The position numbers were made by a program, and so were the translations under genes. Under the pieces are notes generated by a model. It searched no databases, was not told the origin of the DNA, and saw nothing but the letters and a program-made list of their open reading frames with translations. 64,000 bases of DNA. Origin: Halobacillus sp. A1 (GTDB lineage Bacteria > Bacillota > Bacilli > Bacillales > Halobacillaceae). Numbering within the stretch: the stretch's first letter is position 1; every line of letters begins with the position of its first letter. Location of the stretch: assembly GCF_024189295.1 (NCBI RefSeq), contig NZ_JAIZEN010000008.1, forward strand, positions 1 to 64,000. Reading direction: 5' to 3'. Below, piece after piece: positions 53,341 to 62,629 of the stretch.

Positions 53341-53399
53341 ATGGAGCAGTCATAAAAAATCCATTTGTCTGTCTCGACAAATAGGTTGAGGTGAATGCT

Positions 53400-54206
53400 A
53401 TGAGGTTTTACTTGGTGAGCCTTCTAATTTTCCTGGCAGCAGGCTGTTCAGTCCAAATTGCGGGTATTTCAGACGAGTTTAAAGGGTATAATCAGCAGGA
53501 TCATAATGTAATCGAAAGTCATGGCCAGATAGACAATCCACAGTATTTAGATGAATTCATTCGAAGTGTGGATCAAGGAGAAGATGCTGAGGTGAGAATA
53601 GTCAGTTACACCTCAGAAGGGGATCCTGTTTTTAAAGATTTGAACTTTAATGGGGAAGAGATCGAATACAAACTTGATACGACCCAGGATCAATTTGGTG
53701 CCGATAAAGTTTCAAAAAAGAAGTGTGAAGAAATCAATAGAATTGACCGTACGAAAGAGACGATTTATGAAGTGAGCTGCGGGGAAAACACTTCGCCTAT
53801 TGATCTGCTTACTATTGATTATGATGCCAATCGTCAGGACTCCTTCGAAATAGATTTCTCTTATGATAACGGAAACCGCGTAAACATAAGCACGCAGAAA
53901 CAATCGTTAACCGTCCAGTCAGATGAAAATAGCATCACACAAAACGGATTTCAATTTACCGAAGCCCAGCTGAACCAAATTTATAAATTACTAGTGTTAG
54001 AAAATTATATGGAAGAGAAAGATTTAAGCGCGCGATGCAGCCAAAATCCTGATTATTCTATGACTGTAACAATCAATGGGGGCCAGCGTGTTTTTGAATG
54101 GTCGGATTGTGACGAAGGCGCAGATGTAGCGGACATGACGCAGATGGCTGAGCGCGTCATTGATATTATAGAAAAAACACAATCCTATCGAAGCGTGTTC
54201 GAGTAA
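53400..54206 (+). CDS. DUF4362 lipoprotein
   Basis: 268 residues. A signal peptide ends in the lipobox LAAGC (Cys about residue 16). The first domain follows the DUF4362 pattern (HNVIESHGQIDNPQYLDEFI, VRIVSYTSEGDPVFKDL); the rest is an acidic beta-rich domain with Cys pairs (KKCEEI, SCGEN). Role unknown; anchored on the outer face of the membrane. The ATG at 53400 follows GAGGTGA; a GTG at 53391 overlaps that site. Confidence 0.78.
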   Translation: MRFYLVSLLIFLAAGCSVQIAGISDEFKGYNQQDHNVIESHGQIDNPQYLDEFIRSVDQGEDAEVRIVSYTSEGDPVFKDLNFNGEEIEYKLDTTQDQFGADKVSKKKCEEINRIDRTKETIYEVSCGENTSPIDLLTIDYDANRQDSFEIDFSYDNGNRVNISTQKQSLTVQSDENSITQNGFQFTEAQLNQIYKLLVLENYMEEKDLSARCSQNPDYSMTVTINGGQRVFEWSDCDEGADVADMTQMAERVIDIIEKTQSYRSVFE

Positions 54207-54526
54207 ACTCTCGTCGGAGAAGCGGGGGTTATTTTATTTGCATTGATTTTTCATTTGCTTTCGATAAAGAGAGAGAGTTGAGTCAGAGCAGCATCGTTGC
54301 ACTCTTATGAAAAATCATTAACAACGCTGAACAAAGTTTTTCATTCTACCCCATAGGTGAGGTGATTTTTTGGTAAATCTGTAAAGCTTTAAATATACTT
54401 TGCAGTCCCCCTTGAAATCGCTCCTCATAATAGACCAAGCAAGGCAAGCAGAATGAGAGCCAGACCCCTCTCACCTGTGCTACACTACCTCTGTAACCTT
54501 TTACAAAGAAAGGAAGAGATTCAATA
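54207..54526. other. intergenic region without recognised features
   Basis: A weak hairpin (AACTCTCG … GCGGGGGTT) just after the lipoprotein stop may terminate it. The rest is AT-rich with no ORF or repeat member. GAGAGCCAGACCCCTCTC near 54457 is a short inverted repeat upstream of the aldo/keto reductase and could be an operator, but I cannot support that further. Confidence 0.3.
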
Positions 54527-55351
54527 ATGAACACAGTAAAACTGCATGACAAAATCGACATGCCCCAGCTGGGATTTGGCGTATGGCAAGTAGAAGAGAA
54601 AGACGCAGTACCTGCTGTTACTAAAGCGATTGAGACAGGCTACCGTTCGATTGATACGGCTGCGATCTATAAGAATGAGCGTCAGGTCGGCGAAGCGATT
54701 GCGAAGAGTGATGTCCCTCGTGAAGATCTTTTCATTACGACAAAGGTTTGGAATGCCGATCAAGGTTATGAAAATACGATAAAAGCTATGGATGAAAGCT
54801 TAGAAAAATTAGGGCTGGATTATGTGGACTTGTATTTAATCCACTGGCCGACTCCGGATTTTGATGAATATGTGGAAACGTATAAAGCGTTGGAACAGCT
54901 CCAGAAAGACGGAAAAACGAAAGCGATTGGTGTGTGTAACTTCAACATCGATCACCTTCAGCGTCTGTTGGACGAATGTGACGTTAAGCCTGCAATCAAC
55001 CAGGTGGAATGCCACCCGTTCCTAGCGCAGAATGAGTTGAAAGAATTCTGCCGCGAGAATGGTATTCTTGTTGAGGCATGGAGCCCGTTGATGCAAGGTG
55101 GAGAAGTTCTTAAGAATGACGCTGTCCAAACGATTGCCAAGAAGCACGAGAAAACACCGGCTCAGGTCATTATCCGCTGGCATCTGCAAAATGACACAGT
55201 AGTTATTCCTAAGTCTGTGACACCTTCACGAATTGAAGAAAATTTTGATGTATTTGATTTTGAACTGACTGAGGAAGATATGGCACAGATTCATGAACTG
55301 GATCGCGGCGAACGTAAAGGCCCTGAACCAAGTGAAATGAACCATAGATAA
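54527..55351 (+). CDS. aldo/keto reductase (YvgN-like)
   Basis: 274 residues. AKR tetrad contexts: DTAAIYKNE (Asp, Tyr), FITTKVW (Lys) and YLIHWPTP (His); the C-terminal NADPH loop is IPKSVTPSRIEENF. Close in plan to the bacillary YvgN/YtbE methylglyoxal or 2,5-diketogluconate reductases. AAAGGAAGAG precedes the ATG. A single gene with a good terminator. Confidence 0.9.
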   Translation: MNTVKLHDKIDMPQLGFGVWQVEEKDAVPAVTKAIETGYRSIDTAAIYKNERQVGEAIAKSDVPREDLFITTKVWNADQGYENTIKAMDESLEKLGLDYVDLYLIHWPTPDFDEYVETYKALEQLQKDGKTKAIGVCNFNIDHLQRLLDECDVKPAINQVECHPFLAQNELKEFCRENGILVEAWSPLMQGGEVLKNDAVQTIAKKHEKTPAQVIIRWHLQNDTVVIPKSVTPSRIEENFDVFDFELTEEDMAQIHELDRGERKGPEPSEMNHR

Positions 55352-55358
55352 TGAGAAC

Positions 55359-55388
55359 AGGACGCCGTTTTGGGCGTCCTTTTTTTTA
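55359..55388 (+). terminator. intrinsic terminator of the aldo/keto reductase
   Basis: AGGACGCC pairs with GGCGTCCT, followed by nine T. Confidence 0.92.
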
Positions 55389-55578
55389 TTTGTATATATT
55401 AAACGTCATAGGTGATTTTTTATCTTTTCAAAAAAGATATGACAGGATTGTGGGAGACTAGCTTCGAATCTCTGCTGTTCAGTCAGTAATGATTAGAGGA
55501 AGGTGGTTTTTAGGAGTCTTTGGCGGGATAAGTTTTAGAAAATGAAATCGTTCAAAATACAACTGCTTATAAGAAATT

Positions 55579-55611
55579 TTAAGAGGGACGCTAAAGGGCG
55601 TTCTTTTTTTA
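55579..55611 (+). terminator. orphan intrinsic terminator upstream of bioY
   Basis: AGAGGGACGC pairs (with G-T) with GCGTTCTTTT and a T run. No ORF lies between it and the aldo/keto reductase terminator. It may end a short RNA or guard bioY from read-through. The stretch 55440-55540 holds GGGAGACTAGCTTCGAATCT, perhaps a decayed repeat arm. Confidence 0.6.
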
Positions 55612-55620
55612 TGTTTATTC

Positions 55621-55671
55621 GTTAACCATTTAAAATTTAAGTTGACATATGGAAGCATTTTCTTCTATGCT
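55621..55671 (+). promoter_or_regulatory. bioY promoter with BirA-like half-sites
   Basis: -35 TTGACA (55642-55647) and -10 TATGCT (55666-55671) are 18 bases apart. GTTAACC (55621-55627) and an imperfect AGTTGACA 12 bases later resemble the BirA operator TTGTTAACC-N13-GGTTAACAA; the right half overlaps the -35. The match is partial. Confidence 0.5.
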
Positions 55672-55705
55672 AGTTTTATAAAATGTAGAGGAGAAGAGGT
55701 TGATT

Positions 55706-56308
55706 ATGGGACAAAAAACGAGATACAGTGCATTTGAATTAACGATGGGGAGCCTATTCGTAGCGATGATGGCCGTCGGTGCCAATATTACGACTATTGC
55801 ACCCTTTATGGTAATAGGAGGCGTTCCGATTACGCTGCAAACATTTTTTGCTATATTAGCCGGTCTTATTCTTGGCAGCCGGATAGGCGCTTTATCGATG
55901 TTTACTTACTTACTGTTAGGGCTGGCTGGAGCTCCAGTTTTTGCTCAATTTAAAGGAGGACTTGGGACAGCGATCATGCCTACGTTCGGCTTTATACTAT
56001 CCTATATTCTCATTGCTTACATAGCTGGTAAAATGGTCGAGCGTAAACGCACCCTGCCTTCTTACATCACCGCTGCGTTAGTGGCGATGGCGGTCAATTA
56101 TATTATTGGAACCAACTGGATGTACGCTGCTTATGTATTTTGGTTTGAGGCACCTGAAGGGCTGACTTATTCACTCGTATGGGCATGGATGGCCGTACCA
56201 TTGCCTAAAGATATTGTTTTGGCGGTCTTAGCAGGAGTGCTGGCGAACCGTCTGGAAAAAAGTGTCCTTCGCAACAGTTCATTTCGTAGAAGTCAAAAAA
56301 TCGCCTGA
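55706..56308 (+). CDS. bioY: biotin transporter substrate-binding subunit BioY
   Basis: About 200 residues, six membrane helices, with the BioY pattern GGVPITLQTFFAILAGLILG and AGAPVFAQFKGGLG. It takes up biotin alone or with an ECF energy module. The ATG at 55706 follows AGAGG; the frame also allows a TTG six bases upstream. The neighbouring bioB and the possible BirA site indicate biotin control. Confidence 0.9.
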   Translation: MGQKTRYSAFELTMGSLFVAMMAVGANITTIAPFMVIGGVPITLQTFFAILAGLILGSRIGALSMFTYLLLGLAGAPVFAQFKGGLGTAIMPTFGFILSYILIAYIAGKMVERKRTLPSYITAALVAMAVNYIIGTNWMYAAYVFWFEAPEGLTYSLVWAWMAVPLPKDIVLAVLAGVLANRLEKSVLRNSSFRRSQKIA

Positions 56309-56319
56309 GGTGGGATCGT

Positions 56320-57318
56320 ATGACAAATTGGAATGTATTAGCTGAAAAGGTACTCGAGGGGAAGGAACTCACGGATAGGGAAGCTCTGTCGGTTCTTGAA
56401 AGTCCAGATGATGAAATGCTGGACTTATTACATAGTTCGTACCAGGTTCGAAAACATCACTACGGAAACAAAGTGAAACTGAATATGATTATCAACACAA
56501 AATCTGGTTTCTGTCCTGAGAATTGCGGGTATTGTGCGCAATCGCGAGATTCCTCAGCCCCGATTCAAAAATACAGGATGATGGATAAAGAACAAATTTT
56601 ACAAGGGGCAGAGCAAGCGCACCGGTTGAAGTCAGGAACATATTGCATTGTAGCCAGCGGACGAGGCCCTTCCAAAAGAGAACTCGATATCGTGACTTCT
56701 GCGGTGGAAGAAATCAAAGATAAATATGACATGAAAATCTGCGCCTGTCTTGGTTTATTGAAGCCTGATCAGGCTCAACGTTTAAAAGAGGCGGGAGTCG
56801 ATCGTTATAATAACAACATTAATACTTCCGCAAATCATCACGACAACATCACAACGAGTCACTCTTATGATGATCGGGTAGAAACAGTCAACCACGTAAA
56901 AGAAGCGGGGATTTCGCCGTGTTCCGGTGTGATTGTAGGAATGAAAGAAACCAAACAAGACGTCATAGATATGGCCCGTGCTCTAAAAGCGCTTGATACT
57001 GATTCAATTCCAGTCAATTTCCTGCATGCGATTGACGGAACCTTACTCGAAGGAACCAATGAACTTACGCCGACATACTGTTTGAAGGTGCTTGCATTAT
57101 TCCGGTTTATCAACCCTTCAAAGGAAATCCGGGTTTCTGGCGGTCGAGAGGTCAACTTGAGAAGTCTCCAGCCTCTGGGTCTATACCCGGCAAACTCCAT
57201 ATTCGTCGGAGATTATTTGACTACAGCTGGACAAGAAGGGACGAAGGATCATCAAATGTTAGAAGATTTAGGGTTTGAAGTTGATTACGTTACAGAGGAA
57301 GAGACGGTAAATAGATAG
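56320..57318 (+). CDS. bioB: biotin synthase
   Basis: 332 residues, radical-SAM enzyme that inserts sulfur into dethiobiotin. The 4Fe-4S motif is CPENCGYC; later ARNNN-type residues (VDRYNNNINTS) and GGREVNLRSLQPLG fit BioB. It starts 11 bases after bioY. No other bio genes are present, so the cell either scavenges dethiobiotin or keeps bioWAFD elsewhere. Confidence 0.94.
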   Translation: MTNWNVLAEKVLEGKELTDREALSVLESPDDEMLDLLHSSYQVRKHHYGNKVKLNMIINTKSGFCPENCGYCAQSRDSSAPIQKYRMMDKEQILQGAEQAHRLKSGTYCIVASGRGPSKRELDIVTSAVEEIKDKYDMKICACLGLLKPDQAQRLKEAGVDRYNNNINTSANHHDNITTSHSYDDRVETVNHVKEAGISPCSGVIVGMKETKQDVIDMARALKALDTDSIPVNFLHAIDGTLLEGTNELTPTYCLKVLALFRFINPSKEIRVSGGREVNLRSLQPLGLYPANSIFVGDYLTTAGQEGTKDHQMLEDLGFEVDYVTEEETVNR

Positions 57319-57325
57319 GATCGAG

Positions 57326-57348
57326 GGCGCATAGTGCGCCTTTTTTTT
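57326..57348 (+). terminator. intrinsic terminator of bioYB
   Basis: GGCGCA pairs with TGCGCC over a 3-base loop, followed by eight T. Confidence 0.85.
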
Positions 57349-57495
57349 GTGTTTTTAAGCCTTATAGAACATGGGTGCCTCCATGCTAAGCGACTGCCAC
57401 ACCAAAAACCTCTCCAACGTGCTTATGAGCTTTTAAAATGAATGGGGAAAGGGAAACATACAAACCAATGACCTGTTTGAAAGGGAGATTGCTTA

Positions 57496-58446
57496 ATGAG
57501 AATACGGTTTGGTTATGTGGCAAATGCTTTGAGTTTATATGAATCTACACCCGCAAAAACAATGACATTTTCAAGATACCAAAAGCTTTCAAAAAACGAG
57601 CGTGACGAACAATTGGAGAGAATTATAAGAACGAATATAAAAAATACACAAAGAGCTCTGTATTATAACATTGCTCATCAAATTCCCCTCTACCGGTTTT
57701 CCTCATCTATAGTGCCGTTAGCTACACACGATGAGGTGGATTTTGATTACATTACGCCTTTTAAGGAAGAATATGAAAAAATTGGACGCCTGGTTAAAGA
57801 GCATGGCTTGCGTACGAGCTTTCATCCTAATCAGTTCACGCTTTTCACAAGTGATAAGCCTCATGTGACGGAAAACGCTGTAAAGGACATGGAGTACCAT
57901 TACAAATTGCTTCAAGCTATGGGACTGGAGAAAGAAGGGCTTATCAACATTCATGTGGGAGGAGCGTACGGTGATAAAGAGAAGTCAATTTCCCGCTTCC
58001 ATGAAAATTTAAAACAGCTTCCCGATACTGTCAAAAAGCAGATGACACTAGAAAATGATGATAAAACGTATACTACAGAAGAAACACTCACGGTTTGCGA
58101 AAAAGAGGGTATTCCCATGATGTTCGATTATCACCATTATATGGCGAATCATGATTCGCACGAAACGGTGAGCCATTTGCTTCCGAGATTCTTTGAAACC
58201 TGGCAGACGATGCCTCCAAAAATCCACCTTTCATCTCCAAAGTCCGAATCAGCTTATCGCAGTCATTCCGATTTTGTAGATGTAGAGTTTATCAAACCTC
58301 TTCTTAACGAGTTGAAATCTCTCGGTCAGGATGTCGATTGTATGATAGAGGCCAAAGAGAAAGATCGAGCTTTATTGAAGCTGGTAGAGGATATCTCATC
58401 CATTCGAGGAGTGAAGCGTGTAAGTGGGGGAAGTGTACAATTATAA
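57496..58446 (+). CDS. uvsE: UV DNA damage repair endonuclease (UvsE/UvdE)
   Basis: 316 residues with a TIM-barrel pattern like AP endonuclease 2: MRIRFGYVANALSL, SFHPNQFTLF (His metal ligands), NIHVGGAYGDKE, LENDDKTY and FDYHHYM. UvsE nicks 5' of UV photoproducts and other lesions independent of UvrABC. AAGGGAG precedes the ATG. A single gene; typical in spore formers exposed to sunlight. Confidence 0.92.
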   Translation: MRIRFGYVANALSLYESTPAKTMTFSRYQKLSKNERDEQLERIIRTNIKNTQRALYYNIAHQIPLYRFSSSIVPLATHDEVDFDYITPFKEEYEKIGRLVKEHGLRTSFHPNQFTLFTSDKPHVTENAVKDMEYHYKLLQAMGLEKEGLINIHVGGAYGDKEKSISRFHENLKQLPDTVKKQMTLENDDKTYTTEETLTVCEKEGIPMMFDYHHYMANHDSHETVSHLLPRFFETWQTMPPKIHLSSPKSESAYRSHSDFVDVEFIKPLLNELKSLGQDVDCMIEAKEKDRALLKLVEDISSIRGVKRVSGGSVQL

Positions 58447-58447
58447 A

Positions 58448-58476
58448 AAAATCGCCGCGGAATCCCGCGGCGATTT
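58448..58476. terminator. bidirectional terminator between uvsE and yceI
   Basis: AAATCGCCGCGG pairs perfectly with CCGCGGCGATTT over a 3-base loop. T-rich sides occur on both strands; it serves both convergent genes. Confidence 0.9.
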
Positions 58477-58484
58477 TAGCGTCA

Positions 58485-59015
58485 TTATTCAGCTACGGTA
58501 AACTCGAAGTTACCTTCGAACTTCACGTCTTTCCCAAGAAGCATTCCGCCGGTTTCCAACGCTGCATTGTACGTCATACCGTAAGCTTCACGGTTCACTT
58601 TACCGGATACATCAAATCCTGCAACTGTACTGCCGTCCATCGGGCTCTTAGAAGTACCATTGTATTCAACAGTAAATGTTTCTTCTTTCGTGACATCTTT
58701 AATCGTAAAATCGCCTGTCACTTCATATTCTTCGTCAGAAAGTTTTTTAATCGACTTGCTTTCAAATACCATATTCGGGTACTTTTCTGCTTCGAAAAAA
58801 TCTCCCGTACGCAGGTGGTTGTCACGATCCTCATTACCTGTATTGATAGAAGCGACTGGGATGGTCACTTTCACACTTGCAGATTCTACATTTGATAGAT
58901 CTCCATTGAATTCTACGTCAAAATCCTCGAATTCCCCTTTAGCTTTGGAAACCATCATATGCTTAATTTGAAAATCAATAACACTGTGCACTTTGTCTAG
59001 AGTTAGAGTTGTCAT
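58485..59015 (-). CDS. YceI family protein
   Basis: 176 residues forming a lipocalin-like barrel: LDKVHSVIDFQIKHMMVSKAKG at the start, DNHLRTGDFFEAEKYPNM, and DVSGKVNREAYGMTYN near the end. The family binds isoprenoid or other amphiphilic ligands. There is no signal peptide. The ATG at 59015 follows AGGAGG; the frame reads on upstream without a ribosome site. Confidence 0.9.
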   Translation of the reverse strand: MTTLTLDKVHSVIDFQIKHMMVSKAKGEFEDFDVEFNGDLSNVESASVKVTIPVASINTGNEDRDNHLRTGDFFEAEKYPNMVFESKSIKKLSDEEYEVTGDFTIKDVTKEETFTVEYNGTSKSPMDGSTVAGFDVSGKVNREAYGMTYNAALETGGMLLGKDVKFEGNFEFTVAE

Positions 59016-59195
59016 TAATAATTCCTCCTGTAAATAAGTAATAAAATAAAAACCAGTTACTTTATGTAAGTAACTATACATTAAAATTATTTTGAAGTCA
59101 AGATAATTTCGTTTATCTTCTTTCGACCACAAAAAAATTAATATTCTTTACACTCTATAGTCTTCACATCATCAGGCACGTATTAAACTATGGAA

Positions 59196-59232
59196 CTAAA
59201 AAAGACTTGAGCTCTTATAAGCTCAAGTCTTA
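59196..59232 (-). terminator. intrinsic terminator of the RDD gene
   Basis: Minus strand: AAGACTTGAGC pairs with GCTCAAGTCTT (8-base loop), then TTTTT. It lies just after the stop at 59236. Confidence 0.88.
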
Positions 59233-59235
59233 ACA

Positions 59236-59649
59236 TCATGACAGTTCTCCAGGTTTTGCTTCTGTAACATATGTACCGGCAATAAAATCATGTATCGATC
59301 TGTGATCATCTCTTATTCCCACCATAAAAGCACTGACAAGCACACCGATACCCAGTGTCAAACCGTAAAGTATATTAGCCAGCAAAAACCTCATAAGCAT
59401 AGTTCCAATACCTACATCCTGACCATCTACCTTAACGATCCGGATACCCATTAATTTCTTTCCAACGGTGTAGCCATACCATAATACTGGAAGAATCAGC
59501 ATAACGAGATATTGAATGATGTTTGGGACAGGATGGTTGTCACCCCAGCCCAGCGTCAAATCAAATAGTATAAATAAAGGGAAAAAGATAATAAGGCCGT
59601 CCAGTACACTTGCGCCTAATCTTTTCCAAAAACCGACAGAACGTTCCAT
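59236..59649 (-). CDS. RDD family membrane protein
   Basis: 137 residues with three hydrophobic segments. The RDD signature is RLGASVLDGLIIFFPLF, followed by GYTVGKKLMGIRIVKVDGQ and the end RSIHDFIAGTYV. Some RDD proteins act in Na+ transport or stress tolerance; function here is unknown. The ATG at 59649 follows TGGGGA; longer in-frame starts would absorb that site. Confidence 0.8.
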   Translation of the reverse strand: MERSVGFWKRLGASVLDGLIIFFPLFILFDLTLGWGDNHPVPNIIQYLVMLILPVLWYGYTVGKKLMGIRIVKVDGQDVGIGTMLMRFLLANILYGLTLGIGVLVSAFMVGIRDDHRSIHDFIAGTYVTEAKPGELS

Positions 59650-59734
59650 GATATTCCCCATTTCAAAATAATGTACCATCATTTTACTTTTATTAGCGTA
59701 TCTTCTGCAATAAAAAATAATTCAACAGGCTTAC

Positions 59735-60316
59735 CTACTTCAGGATTCTGCGGGCTTCCATAAAGCGCTGGGCACCTGTAAATAATTCTACAGCAAAAAA
59801 GAGAAGGGTAGACCAATACACTAAGCTTGGAAAAAGCAGCATAATACTGAACAGCACAAAACCTTCCGTACGTTCAGCTAGCCCGGCTTGATAATAGAAT
59901 GATTTAACTCCTGACTTCTCCGATACCGAACCGACTACTAAAAAAATAGTCATTGAGATAACTATAGAAACACTCAGTAATAGCAGCGGCCACATCACTT
60001 CAGGATGTACGTAAGCAATTGCAATAATCATAGAGACTTCTACGATACGATCGAACGTAATGTCCATAACCGTTCCAAACGGCGAGGTTTTTGTATGGCG
60101 AGCCATCGTTCCGTCCACCGCATCAAGAAACCCTGATAACCATAAAAAAACTACTGCTAAAACGGGGAATCCCATGACATATAGAATGCTGGTTCCAAGA
60201 CCGATAAATAAAGCAGTGATCGTTATTTGATCAGCCGTGAATCCCTTTTTTAACAGCCAATGAGCTGTATGGTTAATCGGGGGCTGCACAAATTTTCTGG
60301 CGTGTGTATCTAACAT
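59735..60316 (-). CDS. CDP-alcohol phosphatidyltransferase family protein
   Basis: 193 residues, about six helices. The catalytic motif reads DGTMARHTKTSPFGTVMD with a following ITFD, i.e. DG-x2-AR … G-x3-D-x3-D; the gap after AR is seven residues, one shorter than I expect from the usual pattern. These enzymes swap CMP of a CDP-lipid for an alcohol in phospholipid or inositol-lipid synthesis; the substrate is unknown. The ATG at 60316 is preferred over an in-frame TTG at 60349. Confidence 0.82.
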   Translation of the reverse strand: MLDTHARKFVQPPINHTAHWLLKKGFTADQITITALFIGLGTSILYVMGFPVLAVVFLWLSGFLDAVDGTMARHTKTSPFGTVMDITFDRIVEVSMIIAIAYVHPEVMWPLLLLSVSIVISMTIFLVVGSVSEKSGVKSFYYQAGLAERTEGFVLFSIMLLFPSLVYWSTLLFFAVELFTGAQRFMEARRILK

Positions 60317-60384
60317 TTGTTCACCAACTTTGTCTAAGGTGTCATCCAATCAGAAGTATACCATGAAGAAAAGAGGAAATATAA

Positions 60385-60418
60385 AACCCCTGCTTATCTG
60401 GTAGGTATAAGCAGGAGT
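60385..60418 (-). terminator. intrinsic terminator of the alanine symporter gene
   Basis: Minus strand: CTCCTGCTTAT pairs with ATAAGCAGGGG, followed by TTTTAT. It lies 20 bases after the stop. Confidence 0.82.
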
Positions 60419-60438
60419 TCATTAAGAAAAGAATGAAT

Positions 60439-61866
60439 TTAGCGAGCGGCACGACGCTTTTCGTCGTCATCCATTTCATCTTCAACAAAAAGCGTGACCG
60501 TTCTCTTTTTAGTTTTCTTCTTATACACGCGATTGACGTAATCGTCTGTCAGTGCTGCAATTTCCTTGTGCAGGAAGAGAAGAGGGATAATATTGGCCAG
60601 CAATACAAAAGCCAGGAGTAAATCAAGGAATTGCCAGACGAATTGTAACCCGCCTACAGCTCCGAAAAACACAGCTAATATATAGACGACCCTCATGAAA
60701 CGGGCGGCTTTTAAATTGAATAGAAATTCAGCCTGTTTTTCTCCGTAAAATATTAATACACCAAGTGTCGTAATGACAAAGAAAATTAGGAAGACGGTAA
60801 TAAATGCACCGCCCAAAATATCACCAAATTCCGTGGCGATTGCTACATTGATCATATTCGAAGCATCAGCCGTTCCGACTTCCGTCCAGGCTCCAGTTAC
60901 GAGTACAACAAGACCAGACATAGAGCAAATGACAATCGTGTCTACAAATACGGAAAAGATTCCCCATAAGGCCTGGCGGGATGGGTGATCGGTCTTTGCA
61001 GCAGAGTGAGCGATAGGGGCTGTTCCCAGCCCGGCTTCGTTAGAATAAAGTCCTCGAGCGATCCCCCAGCGGAGTGCTTGAGCAATTCCAGCCCCTGCAA
61101 AACCTCCTGCGGCGGAAATAGGAGTGAAAGCATGAGTGAAAATCAGACCGAATACACTCGGGATTTGATCGATGTTGACGAAGATGATATACAGACACAC
61201 ACCTACATAAGTAAGTACCATAGCTGGAACCATTTTGTCCGTTACCTTACCAATTCGTTTAATTCCACCGAACACTACGACAGCAATCACTGCACACATG
61301 ACCAGTCCAGTGATTTCAACGGGCCATCCGAAAGCTCCTTCCGTTTGTGTCGCTATTGAATTGGATTGGACCATCGTACTTGGAATCAATTCAATCATGA
61401 GGAAGAAAGCGAACGCGGAGGCAACCCACTTCCATCCCAGGGCTTTTCTTATGTAATATTGCGGCCCTCCGACCCATTCATTTTTTTCGTTTTTCTCACG
61501 ATATTTCAAACCTAATGAGATTTCAGAGTATTTAGTAGCCATTCCGATAAGAGCAACCATCCACATCCAAAATAATGCACCAGGTCCTCCAAGGGAGATC
61601 GCTACAGGTACGCCGACTATGTTAGTAGCACCTGCGGTGGAAGCTAAAGCTGAAGTGAAAGCTTGAAAAGGGGTAATCGTACCGGTTTTTTCTGTCTTTT
61701 TGAAGATTTGACCTACGGTTTGGTGCAGCACATGCCCAAAAAAGCGAAATTGGAAAAATTTAATACGGATTGTTAGAAAAATACCTCCCAAAATCAAAAT
61801 GATAGCAAGGGGATAAGTCCAAAGAAAATCAGATATGTCCGCTACTAATGTTTCGAATACATCCAA
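60439..61866 (-). CDS. sodium:alanine symporter family (AGCS) transporter
   Basis: 475 residues with about 11 helices. Family marks: GTITPFQAFTSALASTAGATNIVGV, GPGALFWMWMVALIGMATKYSE and RGLYSNEAGLGTAPIAHSAAKTDHP. It imports alanine or glycine (perhaps glutamine) with Na+, sensible in a salt habitat. The C-terminal tail is charged (KKKTKKRTVTLFVEDEMDDDE). AAAGGAGAGGTG precedes the ATG. Confidence 0.92.
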   Translation of the reverse strand: MDVFETLVADISDFLWTYPLAIILILGGIFLTIRIKFFQFRFFGHVLHQTVGQIFKKTEKTGTITPFQAFTSALASTAGATNIVGVPVAISLGGPGALFWMWMVALIGMATKYSEISLGLKYREKNEKNEWVGGPQYYIRKALGWKWVASAFAFFLMIELIPSTMVQSNSIATQTEGAFGWPVEITGLVMCAVIAVVVFGGIKRIGKVTDKMVPAMVLTYVGVCLYIIFVNIDQIPSVFGLIFTHAFTPISAAGGFAGAGIAQALRWGIARGLYSNEAGLGTAPIAHSAAKTDHPSRQALWGIFSVFVDTIVICSMSGLVVLVTGAWTEVGTADASNMINVAIATEFGDILGGAFITVFLIFFVITTLGVLIFYGEKQAEFLFNLKAARFMRVVYILAVFFGAVGGLQFVWQFLDLLLAFVLLANIIPLLFLHKEIAALTDDYVNRVYKKKTKKRTVTLFVEDEMDDDEKRRAAR

Positions 61867-62008
61867 AGTATAATCACCTCTCCTTTATTTAATTATGCAG
61901 AATATTCCCTAATTTTCATAATTTAAACAAATTTGGAGGCGGCTCGTGTCTACGGAACTGGTTTTAGGGTATGATTTCACTATAGAGTTGAGCAGAAGGA
62001 GAGTTTCT

Positions 62009-62605
62009 ATGATAATCGAAGAGGAATGGTTCAAGGATCATGATATGAGTAAATTGGTCAAAGGAGCTGTAGTGCCAAGGCCGGTTGCCTGGGTCTCTAC
62101 AGTGAGTAGGGGTGGCATTCGAAATCTTGCCCCTTTCAGCTTTTTCACTGTCGCTTCTATGGATCCGATTACACTATGTTTTTCTATCGGCAGAGTGGAA
62201 AGAGAAAAAGATACACTCGTGAACATTCGTGATACCGGTGATTTTGTCATCAACATTGTCTCAGAATCGTTGGCTAACCAAATGCATATCAGCAGCAAAT
62301 CCTACGGGCGGGAAGAAGACGAATTTTTTAAAGCAGGGACCAGGGGTGAAGAAAGTGTGAGAGTAACCGCTCCTCGAGCTGCTAACGCTCCCATAAGTTT
62401 TGAGTGTAAGTTGGATAAAATCATCGAAGTGGGTTCCAGTGACCTCATTTTAGGAAAAGTCGTTTGTTATCATATTAAAGATGACTTGCTCATTCCAGGG
62501 GACAAAGTCGACCCTTACAAACTGGCACCTGTGGGAAGAATGGCTGGAGATTACAGTTTTATTCGTGAATTTTATCGCCTGCCTAACAGTAACTTACCTA
62601 AATAA
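62009..62605 (+). CDS. flavin reductase-like (DIM6/NTAB) domain protein
   Basis: 198 residues of the FMN-binding split barrel: VVPRPVAWVSTVSRGGIRNL, APFSFFTVASMDPITLCFSI and GDFVINIVSESLANQM. These proteins bind FMN and act as flavin reductases or related oxidoreductases. The ATG at 62009 has AAGGAGAG upstream; a longer frame from 61946 has no site. Confidence 0.87.
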   Translation: MIIEEEWFKDHDMSKLVKGAVVPRPVAWVSTVSRGGIRNLAPFSFFTVASMDPITLCFSIGRVEREKDTLVNIRDTGDFVINIVSESLANQMHISSKSYGREEDEFFKAGTRGEESVRVTAPRAANAPISFECKLDKIIEVGSSDLILGKVVCYHIKDDLLIPGDKVDPYKLAPVGRMAGDYSFIREFYRLPNSNLPK

Positions 62606-62629
62606 CAGGTTTGAAACGGTTTCTGTTCT

